Source of the DNA: Paeniglutamicibacter cryotolerans
GTDB taxonomy: Bacteria; Actinomycetota; Actinomycetes; Actinomycetales; Micrococcaceae
Direction of reading: 5' to 3'
Length of the DNA stretch: 64,000 nt
NCBI RefSeq assembly: GCF_014190875.1
Contig: NZ_JACHVS010000005.1
Coordinates: 62,001-126,000, forward strand
Positions 9,515 through 18,973 of this stretch are shown one piece after another. The notes beneath the pieces are model-generated. The model worked only from the letters and a program-made list of their open reading frames with translations. It searched no databases and had not been told where the DNA came from. The position numbers and the translations under genes are program-made. Every line of letters begins with the position of its first letter. Within the stretch, counting starts at the first letter, position 1.

Positions 9515-12313
9515 ATGAACGGAACCAGAATCCCAATGAGTGCGCGTGCTAGATCTCTCACCGTATTTACGCTTGTTGGCGGCCTGCTGGTCGCCGGGTT
9601 AGCCGGTTCCCCCGCACAGGCCGCCCCGCTACCGGAGGCCAGACAGGTGGTAGTGCCCGCCGCAGGCGGATCCAAACACGGCAATTTTGTTGTGCGTGAG
9701 GACAACTACGGTTCAACACTTTTGTGGAGCCCCGATACGGCGTTGCCCATGGGTGGCGCCAGGCCCGAGTTGTTCCTCGACGGCAAACTCCTCGGTGCGC
9801 CTCTGGGCAAGGGTGGCACACTTACTCTGCGCGTCCCGGGCCTAAGAAATGCCAAAGCCCGCTCGCTCAGCGCCGTGAGCGGTGGCCGCGTGCTCGACGG
9901 CCCCACCCTGGCAACACCTGGCAGACCTGCTGCCGCCCAAACCCCTGCCTCCCTGCCGGCCCTGGTCAAGGTCGACCCGGGCAAGAAGGGCAAGTACGGC
10001 ACCGAATCATTCACCTACACGCAGAAATCAATTAAACTCGACGGCTTCGCCACAAAATCCGAGATGAAGGCACAGGTGGTGGCCCCGAAGGGAGCCAAAG
10101 GCAAACGTCCGGTGGTGCTCATGCTGCATGGCCGGCACGGGACCTGCTATTCAGGCAGTGAAACCTACCTGGACTGGCCCTGCGCCGCTGGCAACAAGCC
10201 AATCCACAGCTACCGCGGGTACGCCACACAACAGCAGCTGCTTGCCAGCCAGGGATACATCACCGTCTCGATCTCAGCCAACAGCATCAACGCCCAAGAT
10301 GCCGAGGTGGCCGATGCCGGTTCCGGGGCACGCGCAGAACTGGTCCGCACACACCTGAAGCAGTTAGCCGCCTGGAATAACGGCGCCGCGGCCACCGCCG
10401 ACATCCAGCGCGTGTTGCGTGGCCACATGAACATGAAGCGGGTTATGACCGTGGGCCACAGCCGCGGCGGCGAGGGCGTAAACCGTGCTGCAGTGAAGGC
10501 TGGAAGCGGCGATCCGTTCAAGATTGTTGGTCAGGTGCTGATAGCCCCCACGGACTTTGGCCGACAGGTCGCCGTGGGAACGCCCACCACCGTGATCCTG
10601 CCATATTGCGACGGTGATGTTTCGGATCTTCAGGGCCAGCAATATGTTGACCAGGGCGCGCGCATTGCCACGGGCGATAACTCGCTGAAATCCTCGGTGC
10701 TGATGATGGGCGCCAACCACAACTACTTCAACAGCTACTGGACCCCCGGTGCCACGGGCGCGCCTGCGGATGATGACTGGGGAGACCCCTCGGATGCTGG
10801 TTGCGGGACCTCATCGAAGCAGCGCCTGAGTCCCGCTGACCAGCGCGCCGCCGGTGCCACCTACGTTGCCGCGGCCGCGCGGACCTTCCTGAGTACCGAC
10901 ACCAGCGCGATAAGCCTGCTCGACGGAACAGGTTCCCGGGCGGCTTCCGCCGGACCCGTCGTGGTGCATACCGCCGCGACCTGTGGCAAACGCCGGGCCG
11001 TCATCCGCCCCGATAGAACCACGAAATTCAGGGTGAAGGGGAACGCCAAGGCCGTACTCTGTGACGGCTTCTCGCTCGGCGACTTCGGCACCGCGCCATG
11101 TTCCGTGGACGGCGTTGGCGCCTCTCCACACTGGTTGCCCGTCAGCGGGTTAGAAACCCAGGCCCCCAGCCCGCAGGCTCTGCGCTTCAGCTGGACCAAG
11201 GCCGGGTCCAGCATGCAGCTCACCGCACCTCGCGATCTGGGCACTTACCGGAACATTGATCTGCGCGTGATCGCCGACCCCGCAGTTCGCAAACAGAACT
11301 TCACTCTGCTCCTGCGCGATACCTCCGGGCGCAGTGTGAACATCAAGCCCGTGGGTGAGCTCACGGACTTGCCGGCTGTTGGCGGAATGGTGCACTACTG
11401 GGGCCAGAACATGCGCTTCGTGATTCCCGCCAAGAGCAAGGTGGATGTCCGCAAGCTCGTTTCGCTGTCGCTGGTGGGGACCAGCGGTAAGGGCAAAATT
11501 TACCTGCTTGACGGGTTTGCCTCCTCCTCGGGGCTGCGTGCCTCGACGGCCAGCGCTACGAATGTCGCCCGATTCAACGTGAAGAACGCGGTCATCAAGG
11601 GTGACCCGAAACAGGCAGAACAGGTGGGGTACGTTTCGGTGCCCGTCAGCAACTCATTCACCCGCGCCGCCCGAGTCTGGATTGAGGTCAGTGACCTTTC
11701 CGCATACAGCGGCTATAGCGGGCGGGCCTACACGGTTCGCCCCGGACAGCGTGAAATCAAGGTGCCGGTCACGTTTGCCGGTGATGATGTCTACGTGGAT
11801 GATTCCTATGAAGCTGGAAGTGGCTATGGAGTCACGGTGACGGCGCTGAGCAACGCGGTGACCGATCAATACACCGGATCCCTGGCCGTGAAGAGTGCGG
11901 CAGCGCGCCCGAAACTCTCGGTTGCTGAAACAGATGTCGTGGCCACGGCCGGCGGGATGGTTCGCTGGACTGTCGAACTCTCTGCACCGATGGGGCAGGA
12001 CTACACGGGGTGGGCCATCGCGGTGAAGCCTAGGACGGCTGGCTCCGAACTCACGCTCGCATCGGCAGTGAGCAGATGGGTAGCCCTCACCATTCCCGGC
12101 GCAAGTCAGCAGCAAACATTTTCCCAGGCTGGAGTCGTCATGAACTTCATGATCCCGGCGTATTCTACGCGCGCGACTATCGAGGTGCCGATCCGATCGC
12201 TGGCCAAGCTGGGCAGCGGCCAGCAGCTGGAATTGCTGATCGAGGCTGATCGGAGATTCGTCATCAAGCCGATCACTCTGAGGGCGAAGGTGTTGCCGGG
12301 CGGCAGCCGATAG
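9515..12313 (+). CDS. Large secreted alpha/beta-hydrolase-like protein
   Basis: Exported protein of 932 aa (ATG 9515; an in-frame ATG at 9536 is equally possible). A signal peptide (SLTVFTLVGGLLVAGLAGSPAQAAP) is followed by a beta-rich N-terminal part. Next comes an alpha/beta-hydrolase core with MLHGRHG (oxyanion strand) and the nucleophile elbow GHSRGGEG, Ser near residue 316; candidate His residues occur around MMGANHNYFNS. The roughly 400 C-terminal residues look like beta-sandwich or adhesion modules. The substrate is unknown; a lipase, esterase or envelope deacylase are all possible. It has no close same-strand partner. IS debris lies upstream and a decayed IS256 downstream. Confidence 0.72.
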   Translation: MNGTRIPMSARARSLTVFTLVGGLLVAGLAGSPAQAAPLPEARQVVVPAAGGSKHGNFVVREDNYGSTLLWSPDTALPMGGARPELFLDGKLLGAPLGKGGTLTLRVPGLRNAKARSLSAVSGGRVLDGPTLATPGRPAAAQTPASLPALVKVDPGKKGKYGTESFTYTQKSIKLDGFATKSEMKAQVVAPKGAKGKRPVVLMLHGRHGTCYSGSETYLDWPCAAGNKPIHSYRGYATQQQLLASQGYITVSISANSINAQDAEVADAGSGARAELVRTHLKQLAAWNNGAAATADIQRVLRGHMNMKRVMTVGHSRGGEGVNRAAVKAGSGDPFKIVGQVLIAPTDFGRQVAVGTPTTVILPYCDGDVSDLQGQQYVDQGARIATGDNSLKSSVLMMGANHNYFNSYWTPGATGAPADDDWGDPSDAGCGTSSKQRLSPADQRAAGATYVAAAARTFLSTDTSAISLLDGTGSRAASAGPVVVHTAATCGKRRAVIRPDRTTKFRVKGNAKAVLCDGFSLGDFGTAPCSVDGVGASPHWLPVSGLETQAPSPQALRFSWTKAGSSMQLTAPRDLGTYRNIDLRVIADPAVRKQNFTLLLRDTSGRSVNIKPVGELTDLPAVGGMVHYWGQNMRFVIPAKSKVDVRKLVSLSLVGTSGKGKIYLLDGFASSSGLRASTASATNVARFNVKNAVIKGDPKQAEQVGYVSVPVSNSFTRAARVWIEVSDLSAYSGYSGRAYTVRPGQREIKVPVTFAGDDVYVDDSYEAGSGYGVTVTALSNAVTDQYTGSLAVKSAAARPKLSVAETDVVATAGGMVRWTVELSAPMGQDYTGWAIAVKPRTAGSELTLASAVSRWVALTIPGASQQQTFSQAGVVMNFMIPAYSTRATIEVPIRSLAKLGSGQQLELLIEADRRFVIKPITLRAKVLPGGSR

Positions 12314-12714
12314 GGTGCGGGTGGCGCCCGGTGTAGCGGTCCGCTGACCGGGAGCCTGATTGCCACACCACCAGATCCGGCACCATCGTGGCGAGGTTCC
12401 AATAGCCACCGATTCGAGAGCCGGCCGGAGGCTTGATCGTCATGTTCGCTGGCGTTGCATTGTGCGTGAGCAGTACTGCTACTGAAATGAAGTTCACGCG
12501 CATCAGCACGCTGGGCGCAAAAAGTCTGCTTCGTTTGCGCCACAAAAGAAACCGTCGCCAGTTACGTTTCGCCGGGAGACAAATATGATGCGTGTAGCCT
12601 CCTTGCGGCTGGCCACACGAGCGGAGATGCGAAGTGCGTCTGACGGTCCGTGGGAATGCGCTTGATCGCGGCGAACCAACATGCAGGCAGCTTTGCCCGG
12701 CACCGCAAATAATG
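12314..12714. other. Region without confident gene; possible minus-strand remnant
   Basis: About 400 bp between the hydrolase stop and the decayed IS256. On the minus strand a frame reads ANMTIKPPAGSRIGGYWN followed by LATMVPDLVVW. This has protein-like composition and could be the C-terminal tail of a lost gene cut by the IS256. I do not recognise it and do not call a gene. Confidence 0.4.
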
Positions 12715-14234
12715 GGGCCTATCAAGTTGTTTGTGTAAATGACCTAGTCATCTAGTGTTTTTCAATATCTTGAAATGTTCCTTTAAGGCGAAAACGGGGT
12801 TCTAGCCCAGGTGCCCTTCCAGCCGTTCGGGGTAGGTCAGCACCAGGACCTGCAGGGCCTGGTTCCAGCCGGTGGTCTTCGCTCCCTCCAACAGGCGCCC
12901 GCCGGAAGAACGGGTGCCTTTCATGACCTTGGCCCACTCGGAAGCCCGCTTGTCCTCGATGTTGCAGATCGCCAGCCACAGCAGCTTCACCGCCGCCTGA
13001 TCATTGGGAAAATGCCCGCGGTTCTTGGTGACCTTCCGCAGCTGGTAATTCAAGGATTAAATGGCGTTGGTCGTGTAAATGACCTTCCTCAAGGCCGGAG
13101 GGAACGCCAAGAACGGCGTGAAACGCTCCCACGCGCTCTCCCACGTCTTCACGGCCGCCGGGTCCTTCGTCCCCCACGCCCCGGCAGCGAACTCCTGAAG
13201 CGCCGCCTTCGCGGCGTCCTCGGTGGGCGCGGTGTAGATGGTGCGCAGCTCGGTGGCGACCTGTCGGCGGTCCGCGTAGGACACAAAACGCATGGAGGCA
13301 CGGATCAGGTGCACCACGCAGGTCTGCACCGTGGCATAGGGCCAGGTCGCCTCGATGGCGTCGGGGAATCCGGTGAGCCCGTCACAGCACACGACCAGCA
13401 CGTCTTGGACGCCGCGGTTGGCCAGTTCGGAGCAGACCTGGGCCTGCGAACTTCGCGCCCTCGGCCGCGGCGATCCAGATGCCCAGCACGTGTTTGATGC
13501 CTTCCAGGTCCACGCCGATGGCCAGATGCGCGGCCTTGTTCTTCACGTGGGCGCCATCGCGGACCTTGATCACGATCGCATCCAGATACATGATCGGGTA
13601 GATCGGATCCAGCGGGCGCCTCTGCCAGGCAAGGACCTCGTCAAGGATCTCGTCGGTGATCTTCGAGATCGTCTCCCGGGAGAGCTCGGTGCCCAGCGTG
13701 GAGGCCAGGTGGTTCTCGATGTCGCGTACCGTCATGCCCCCGGCGTACAGGCTCACGATCACGTCAGCCAGTTGCCCGGTATGCCGTGAACCCATGGGGA
13801 CCAGGCATGGAATGAAGGTCCCGGCCCGGTCCCGCGGCACGGCCAGGTCGATGTCCCCGGCGCTGGTGGCCACCGTCTTGGGGTAGGACCCATTACGTGA
13901 ATTCACGACGGACCGTCCGGCGTAGTCGTGTTTCTCGTAGCCCAAGTGTTCGGTGAGTTCGGTCTTCAGCCCGCGCTCCAGTCCGGCGCTGATCAGGTGC
14001 TGGATAAACCCGTTCTTGCCATCGAGTTCGATCTCGCCGCGGTCGATCTGGCCCATCAGCTCATCGAAGGCCCCTGAAGCCTTGAGCGCTTCCATGTTTC
14101 CCACCGCGGCCATCCGCTCGGCCGCCGCGGAGGCGTCTACTTTTACTGCCGGGTCCATGGTTTCAGCCACTGTCATTATTATGCTCCAAATCAGATGGTG
14201 ACTATTTCATTTACACACTCCATCTGACACGCTC
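12715..14234 (-). mobile_element. IS256-family element, decayed copy
   Basis: Same element as the intact copy at 21800-23319, in opposite orientation and the same length (1520 bp). The ends read GGGCCTATCAAGTTG at 12715 and CATCTGACACGCTC ending at 14234, both close to the intact copy's termini. The 8-bp flanks differ (AAATAATG left, TGGTTCTG right), so there is no target duplication. This suggests a deletion or recombination after insertion. Confidence 0.82.
12802..14176 (-). pseudogene. IS256 family transposase (frameshift and nonsense)
   Basis: The minus-strand reading is collinear with the 457-aa transposase at 21858-23231 but broken twice. It runs intact through IWIAAAEGAKF, then shifts frame near 13444. 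It continues with VVCCDGLTGFPDAIEATWPYA and meets an in-frame TAA just after TTNAI (near 13056), where the intact copy has a Glu codon. The remainder (LRKVTKNRGHFPND to the C-terminus) is recognisable but has diverged. It is very unlikely to be active. Confidence 0.88.
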
Positions 14235-14350
14235 TGGTTCTGGTCGCCGGGTTGTTCACCAGCCACGTACCAGCGTTCAACCTCTGGAATCACAGTGAAA
14301 AGACTGACCTACCCAAAGAAAAGGGATCAGCAGCACCAGGGCCCAACTAG
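14235..14350 (+). pseudogene. C-terminal stub of a gene truncated by IS256
   Basis: From the IS256 edge a frame reads VLVAGLFTSHVPAFNLWN and then a hydrophilic Lys/Pro-rich tail, ending at TAG 14348-14350. A hydrophobic helix followed by a charged tail looks like the end of a membrane protein. It stops 15 bp before the response-regulator start, so it probably once headed that operon. Identity cannot be determined from about 37 residues. Confidence 0.5.
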
Positions 14351-14365
14351 GATGGAGGGCACCTG

Positions 14366-15058
14366 ATGAAAGAGGCATTCATGCGCGTATTACTCGTTGA
14401 GGACGAGAAGGAACTGGCCGAGACTCTGCGCCGCGGGCTCATCAATGAAGGATTCGTTGTAGACGTCGCCAACGAGGGGATCGGCGGGGCCTGGTTGGCA
14501 CTGGAGAACCCCTACGACGTCGCGATCCTGGACATTATGCTTCCGGGTAAACACGGCTACCAGATCCTCAAGGATATCCGTGCCGCCAATATCTGGACAC
14601 CGGTGCTCATGCTCACGGCCAAGGACGGTGAATACGATCAAACAGATGCTTTCGACCTCGGTGCTGATGACTATCTCACCAAGCCGTTTAGCTTCATGGT
14701 CCTGGTCGCCCGGCTTCGGGCTTTGATCCGCCGAGGCGCTCCGGAACGCCCGGTCAACCTCACCGTGGGAACACTTGTCTTGGATCCGGTACGTAGGAGT
14801 GTCAGCAGAGAAGGGACCACGGTGTCTTTGACTCCCAAGGAATACGCCATCCTCCACTATCTGATGCGTCGTCATGACGAGGTGGTTTCCAAGGCGGAAA
14901 TTCTCGACAATGTCTGGGACTCCGCTTACGAGGGCAGCGACAATGTCGTGGAGGTATACATGGGATACCTGCGAAAAAAGATCGACGTTCCCTTCGGCAA
15001 AGCCACGCTATCTACCATTCGAGGCATGGGATATTGTTTGGTCTCCGATGACCGCTAG
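14366..15058 (+). CDS. OmpR/PhoB-family response regulator
   Basis: DNA-binding response regulator of 230 aa. The receiver domain has the acidic pocket VEDE, the phospho-acceptor Asp near residue 56 in LDIMLPG, and the conserved Lys in TKPFS. The C-terminal winged helix shows LTPKEYAILHYLM and VEVYMGYLRKKID, ending in IRGMGYCL, typical of OmpR/PhoB proteins. GGAGGG at 14354-14359 supports the ATG at 14366; ATG 14381 is an alternative. Its stop overlaps the start of the histidine kinase gene, a cognate pair. It probably controls neighbouring envelope genes, but no operator was identified. Confidence 0.93.
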   Translation: MKEAFMRVLLVEDEKELAETLRRGLINEGFVVDVANEGIGGAWLALENPYDVAILDIMLPGKHGYQILKDIRAANIWTPVLMLTAKDGEYDQTDAFDLGADDYLTKPFSFMVLVARLRALIRRGAPERPVNLTVGTLVLDPVRRSVSREGTTVSLTPKEYAILHYLMRRHDEVVSKAEILDNVWDSAYEGSDNVVEVYMGYLRKKIDVPFGKATLSTIRGMGYCLVSDDR

Positions 15059-16586
15059 CCGCCGCCTCCCACCGCCATCAACACTCACCGGGGAAGAGGG
15101 CCAAATAAAGCAGCGACGTCATTGGGGGGTCCGCAAGAAGGTGGTTTTCGCCGCCATTGCGATCATGGCAGCTGTCTTGGTCGTGGCCGGTTTTACCTTG
15201 TTATTTGTGCTCCGCTCAACGTTGATCAGCAATGCCCGAAACCTGACAGTTCAACAACTTAGCAGTTTAGTTGAAACGATCCAGGGTGACGATGGCGAAG
15301 GCTACGCCGCCATGGTGCAGAATTCAGGGATCCAGTTCGCGCAGGTCCTTCGCGTCGATGGTACCGTCTTGGCTTCCTCGAACGATGCCAACCAAGGAAT
15401 CCTCTACAAGGGTGCTGCCCTGGAACCCGGAGAAAGCTACTTTCCAAAGAATGCCGGCCTAGCCGGGATCTTGGACTTTGATGAGCACCTCATCGCCGCA
15501 CAGGGCGTAGCCACTCCCGAGGGAAACGTTCTCGTGGTGGTGGGTGCGGATACGTCGATCGAGCGAGACGCGGTGGGTACCGTTGGATGGGTTCTGATAG
15601 CGGGAGTTCCACTTCTGGTGGTATTAGCTGGAACGCTGATGTGGTTCCTCATCGGGCGTGCCTTGTTGCCGGTGGAACGCATTCGCGAGACCGTTGCAGG
15701 AATCTCCCAAAAGAACCTGGACGATAGGGTTGCGTTGCCAAACACCGCTGATGAAATTGAACGGCTCGCACAAACCATGAACGCGATGCTGGACCGGCTG
15801 CAAAGGGCTGATGAATCACAACGCCGCTTCGTCACCGACGCCAGCCACGAGCTACGCAGTCCCTTGGCGACCCTCATGACTGGCTTGGAAGTCGCTGCTG
15901 CCGATACCACGGGCAAAACGTGGCTTGAAAGCTCAGACATGCTGCAAAACCAGACCCAACGCATGGGATACCTAGTGGTAGATCTGTTGACGTTGGCCAA
16001 GATCGACGATTCTGGCCTGCGTTTCCGCATGGAGGACGTGGACCTGGATGACGTACTAAACCAGGAAGCCCGTCGCATCCGGTCGGTATCGGACCACGTG
16101 GTGCAGACCGAAATGGTCCCGGTCAGGATGAAGGGGGATGCAAACCGCTTGGGTCAGGTCTTCCGCAACCTGGTGAACAATGCAGACCGCCATGCCGCCA
16201 GCATCATCCGAATCTCACTTTCCGCGCAGGATAGCCAAGTCAAAGTACGGGTTGAAAATGATGGCGATCGGATCCCCGCAGCTGACCGGGAACGCATTTT
16301 TGACCGGTTCGTACGTTTGGATGCCAGTCGCACCAGGGAACACGGTGGAAGCGGACTCGGTTTGGCCATCAGCAAGGAAATAATCCTCGCTCATGGTGGC
16401 ACCATCCAGGTCAGCGAAAGCCCGCGGGGAATCACGTGCTTCCTCGTGGCGCTGCCCCTTGTCCCGCAAGAGCATCCGGTCGAGAAAAAGACTGCAAATA
16501 AGCTGTCCGCCCGCAATCCTGCAACGCGGTTCTTTTCCGGTACGCAGCGATCGCACGCAACGAATCAGGAGCGGAAAAGAACATGA
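15048..16586 (+). CDS. Sensor histidine kinase, partner of the OmpR-type regulator
   Basis: Membrane histidine kinase of 512 aa. The ATG at 15048 overlaps the response-regulator stop, which fixes the start. A first transmembrane segment (VVFAAIAIMAAVLVVAGFTLLF) is followed by an extracytoplasmic sensor of about 130 aa and a second segment near residues 180-205. HAMP follows, then HisKA with DASHELRSP (His near residue 267). The HATPase has FRNLVNNADRHA, a slightly divergent G1 box (VENDGDRIP) and GGSGLGLAI. The C-terminus is basic. The stop overlaps the next ATG, coupling it to the DedA-PAP2 gene. The signal is unknown. Confidence 0.92.
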   Translation: MTASRRLPPPSTLTGEEGQIKQRRHWGVRKKVVFAAIAIMAAVLVVAGFTLLFVLRSTLISNARNLTVQQLSSLVETIQGDDGEGYAAMVQNSGIQFAQVLRVDGTVLASSNDANQGILYKGAALEPGESYFPKNAGLAGILDFDEHLIAAQGVATPEGNVLVVVGADTSIERDAVGTVGWVLIAGVPLLVVLAGTLMWFLIGRALLPVERIRETVAGISQKNLDDRVALPNTADEIERLAQTMNAMLDRLQRADESQRRFVTDASHELRSPLATLMTGLEVAAADTTGKTWLESSDMLQNQTQRMGYLVVDLLTLAKIDDSGLRFRMEDVDLDDVLNQEARRIRSVSDHVVQTEMVPVRMKGDANRLGQVFRNLVNNADRHAASIIRISLSAQDSQVKVRVENDGDRIPAADRERIFDRFVRLDASRTREHGGSGLGLAISKEIILAHGGTIQVSESPRGITCFLVALPLVPQEHPVEKKTANKLSARNPATRFFSGTQRSHATNQERKRT

Positions 16587-17983
16587 GCGCGTTCCTGGAT
16601 TCGATCATCTCCCTGCCCACTCCACTGGTGTATGTGATCGTGGGCGCTTTGACTTTTGGGGAAGCTGCCGCCTTCGTCGGATTGGTGCTGCCTGGTGAAA
16701 CCGCCCTGTTTTTCGGGGGAGTGATCGCCAGCCAGGGAAACGTGAATCTGAGCATCATGCTGATGATCGCCATCGTGGCCGCGATCGCTGGGGACTCGGT
16801 GGGTTATGAGATCGGACGACGGTTTGGGCCGCGCCTCAAACGCAGCCGTGCAGGCCGGTTCGTGGGGGCGGAAAACTGGGCTAAAGGTGAGCAGTTTCTG
16901 GCCAAGCGCGGGGGCACCGCGGTTTTGCTCGGTCGGTGGGTCGGTCTGCTGCGTGCATTAGTCCCGGCCATCGCCGGAATGTCACGCATGCCCTACCGAA
17001 CATTCTTGCTTTACAACAGCATCGGAGGAACGCTCTGGGCGGTCATTGTGGTGCTTTTGGGTTTCTTTGCCGGGCAGTCCTATAAGACGGTTGAAAAGTA
17101 CTTGGGGAAGGCAAGCCTGATCTTCACGCTCATACTCACCGGGGCATTGCTGATCGCCTTGGTTGCTCGCTTTGCCCTGCGCAATCCTGGCCGCACCAAA
17201 CAATGGGTCGACAGGATCATAGACTCCCGGCCCCTGGCTGCTCTCAAGACCAAAGCCGCGGCCTCGTACCCCCGGGCCGGCTCAGCAGCAAGGAAAAGCC
17301 GGTGGTTTCCTCTTGTCACTGCCGGGGGACGGGTGCGGGGTGTGCTCGCAGTGGGGATCATGGCGCTGGTCGGTAGCTATCACTGGATCAGCAATACCGC
17401 GGTGACCGGAAAAGTGCTGGGAAATATCGACGGTACGGTGGAGGCGTGGTTTCTGAGTCATCAAGATGACGAATTCACGGTTTTGATGCAGATCATCAAC
17501 ATCGCGGGGCACCCGGTGGTGGTTGTATCCGTGCTGGCGGGGTGCGTCTTTCTCACTCGTACGGGACCGGTCGTTCAACCGTGGTGTTTCGGTGTGTACT
17601 TATCTGGGGTTCTGCTGATGGCCACGGCGACCGGAATATGGGTCACTCATCTTGCAGGGCAGGGCACCCCCACCCGTGGGCAGGCCTTGGCCTTAGATTC
17701 AGCGATTGGTCAGCCTTTGATCTCCACCGCGCTACTGACCGGTGCCGCATGGCTTTTGCTTCGACGGTACTCCGCAAAGTGGCGCCGGGCAGTGCTTACC
17801 TTGACCGGGCTGGTCGCGATCGCCCCGTTGATAGCACTGAGTCATGTTTATCTTGGCCAGCAGAGTCCATCCGATGCGGTATTCGGCTGGCTGGCCGGGA
17901 CCTTGTTCGCCGCTGCGGTTTCCGCATCGTGGCCGACCACTAAAATGGCTACTAGATCCAAGCCGGATTGCATGGTGGACTGA
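16583..17983 (+). CDS. DedA-PAP2 fusion membrane protein with degenerate phosphatase motifs
   Basis: Membrane protein of 466 aa. The N-terminal ~200 residues are DedA/SNARE-associated type, with FGEAAAFVGLVLPGET, GDSVGYEIGRRFG and GRWVGLLRALVPAIAGMSRM; DedA proteins act in polyprenyl-phosphate or phospholipid transbilayer transport. The C-terminal half has PAP2-like topology, but the KxxxxxxRP and PSGH motifs are not visible and the third motif reads SHVYLGQQSPSD instead of SRxxxxxHxxxD. Catalysis is therefore doubtful. It overlaps the kinase gene by 4 bp. The present TGA stop is supplied by the IS3 tip; without the insertion the next codon would be TAA, so the protein is unchanged. Confidence 0.82.
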   Translation: MSAFLDSIISLPTPLVYVIVGALTFGEAAAFVGLVLPGETALFFGGVIASQGNVNLSIMLMIAIVAAIAGDSVGYEIGRRFGPRLKRSRAGRFVGAENWAKGEQFLAKRGGTAVLLGRWVGLLRALVPAIAGMSRMPYRTFLLYNSIGGTLWAVIVVLLGFFAGQSYKTVEKYLGKASLIFTLILTGALLIALVARFALRNPGRTKQWVDRIIDSRPLAALKTKAAASYPRAGSAARKSRWFPLVTAGGRVRGVLAVGIMALVGSYHWISNTAVTGKVLGNIDGTVEAWFLSHQDDEFTVLMQIINIAGHPVVVVSVLAGCVFLTRTGPVVQPWCFGVYLSGVLLMATATGIWVTHLAGQGTPTRGQALALDSAIGQPLISTALLTGAAWLLLRRYSAKWRRAVLTLTGLVAIAPLIALSHVYLGQQSPSDAVFGWLAGTLFAAAVSASWPTTKMATRSKPDCMVD

Positions 17984-17996
17984 ACCGTCCCGGAAA

Positions 17997-18896
17997 TCAT
18001 GCCGCCGTCTTGTGGGCGGCAGCGTCGGGTAACGAGCCGGAAATTTCAGCATAGTAGGTTCGCTCAAATTCCTCCGGGGATTGGTGTTCCAAAGTGGAAT
18101 GCAAGCGCTCATTGTTGTACCAGTGAACCCAGTCGAAGACGACCTCAATCACGTCGGATTCAGTCTTCAGGGCCCCGGTTCGGAACGGTGAACCCTTGGC
18201 CACGGCTTCGTTCTTGAAGAGTCCCATCACGGTTTCGGCGGCCGCATTGTCGTACGCATCCCCGACGCTGCCGATCGAAGGGATCAGTCCCTCAATCTCC
18301 AGGGTGTCGGTGTAGCGGATCGAGGTGTACTGACTGCCCGCATCGCTGTGGTGCAGAAGTCCCTTGTCAACCGGCCTATTGGCGTTTTTTCGGCGCCATA
18401 GTGCCATCTTGAGGCACTGCTCCACGAAGGCGGTGTCCTTGACCGTGGAAGTTTCCCAACCGACGATGGCCCGCGAATACAGGTCGATCACCAACGCGAC
18501 GTAAACGAACCCGGAATACACCGGGACGTAGGTGAAATCGGTGACCCAAATCCGGTTTGGCGCGCTGGCCTGGAAATTGCGGTTCAGCCGGTCCCCGGCG
18601 CGTTTTCCGTCCTTGCCGGGGATGGTGGTGCGGGTCTTACGCCCGCGAACCAGCCCGTTCATGCCTTCGTCTCGCATGAGCCGGTCCACGGTGTGTTTGG
18701 AGGCCTCAGGGAAGTCATTGCGGCGCAGCCACGCGGTCATCTTCCGCCGGCCGTAGAGGATTTCCGGCCGCGGCCGCCCCTTGGCGTCTGGGATGTTCAG
18801 TGCGCGTAACGTGTCGATGACCCTGGCGTCCTCGACCGCCCGCAGTGCCGGCAGTCGTGTTTTCCAGGCCCGGTAGGTCCGTGCGGCGACCTGCAC
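17997..18896 (-). CDS. IS3 family transposase OrfB (catalytic part)
   Basis: Integrase-core protein. HTH_21-like sequence (YGRRKMTAWLRRNDFPEASKHTVDRLMR) precedes the rve core. Catalytic residues are visible as WVTDFTYVPV, HHSDAGSQYTS and the Glu of AAAETVMGLFKNE. The frame remains open upstream into the end of OrfA (FLREGTRPSPPLICRFIDEL), so the active product is most likely an OrfAB fusion made by -1 frameshifting at the T-rich site near 19005-19010. The annotated 5' end is the first GTG and is not necessarily used. Confidence 0.88.
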   Translation of the reverse strand: MQVAARTYRAWKTRLPALRAVEDARVIDTLRALNIPDAKGRPRPEILYGRRKMTAWLRRNDFPEASKHTVDRLMRDEGMNGLVRGRKTRTTIPGKDGKRAGDRLNRNFQASAPNRIWVTDFTYVPVYSGFVYVALVIDLYSRAIVGWETSTVKDTAFVEQCLKMALWRRKNANRPVDKGLLHHSDAGSQYTSIRYTDTLEIEGLIPSIGSVGDAYDNAAAETVMGLFKNEAVAKGSPFRTGALKTESDVIEVVFDWVHWYNNERLHSTLEHQSPEEFERTYYAEISGSLPDAAAHKTAA

Positions 18897-18973
18897 GCCC
18901 TGCTCTCGCAGGACGGAACAGATCGACTCGACCGCATGGCCTTTGGCTCTCAGTTCGTCAATGAAACGGCAAA

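Noticed and set aside
13355..13789. Plus-strand frames opposite the IS256 pseudogene
   Set aside because: They are the antisense of transposase sequence with Arg/Pro/Asp-rich translations.
14874..15047. Longer histidine-kinase frame beginning inside the response regulator
   Set aside because: The ATG at 15048 overlapping the regulator stop is the standard arrangement; the upstream part is regulator sequence in another frame.
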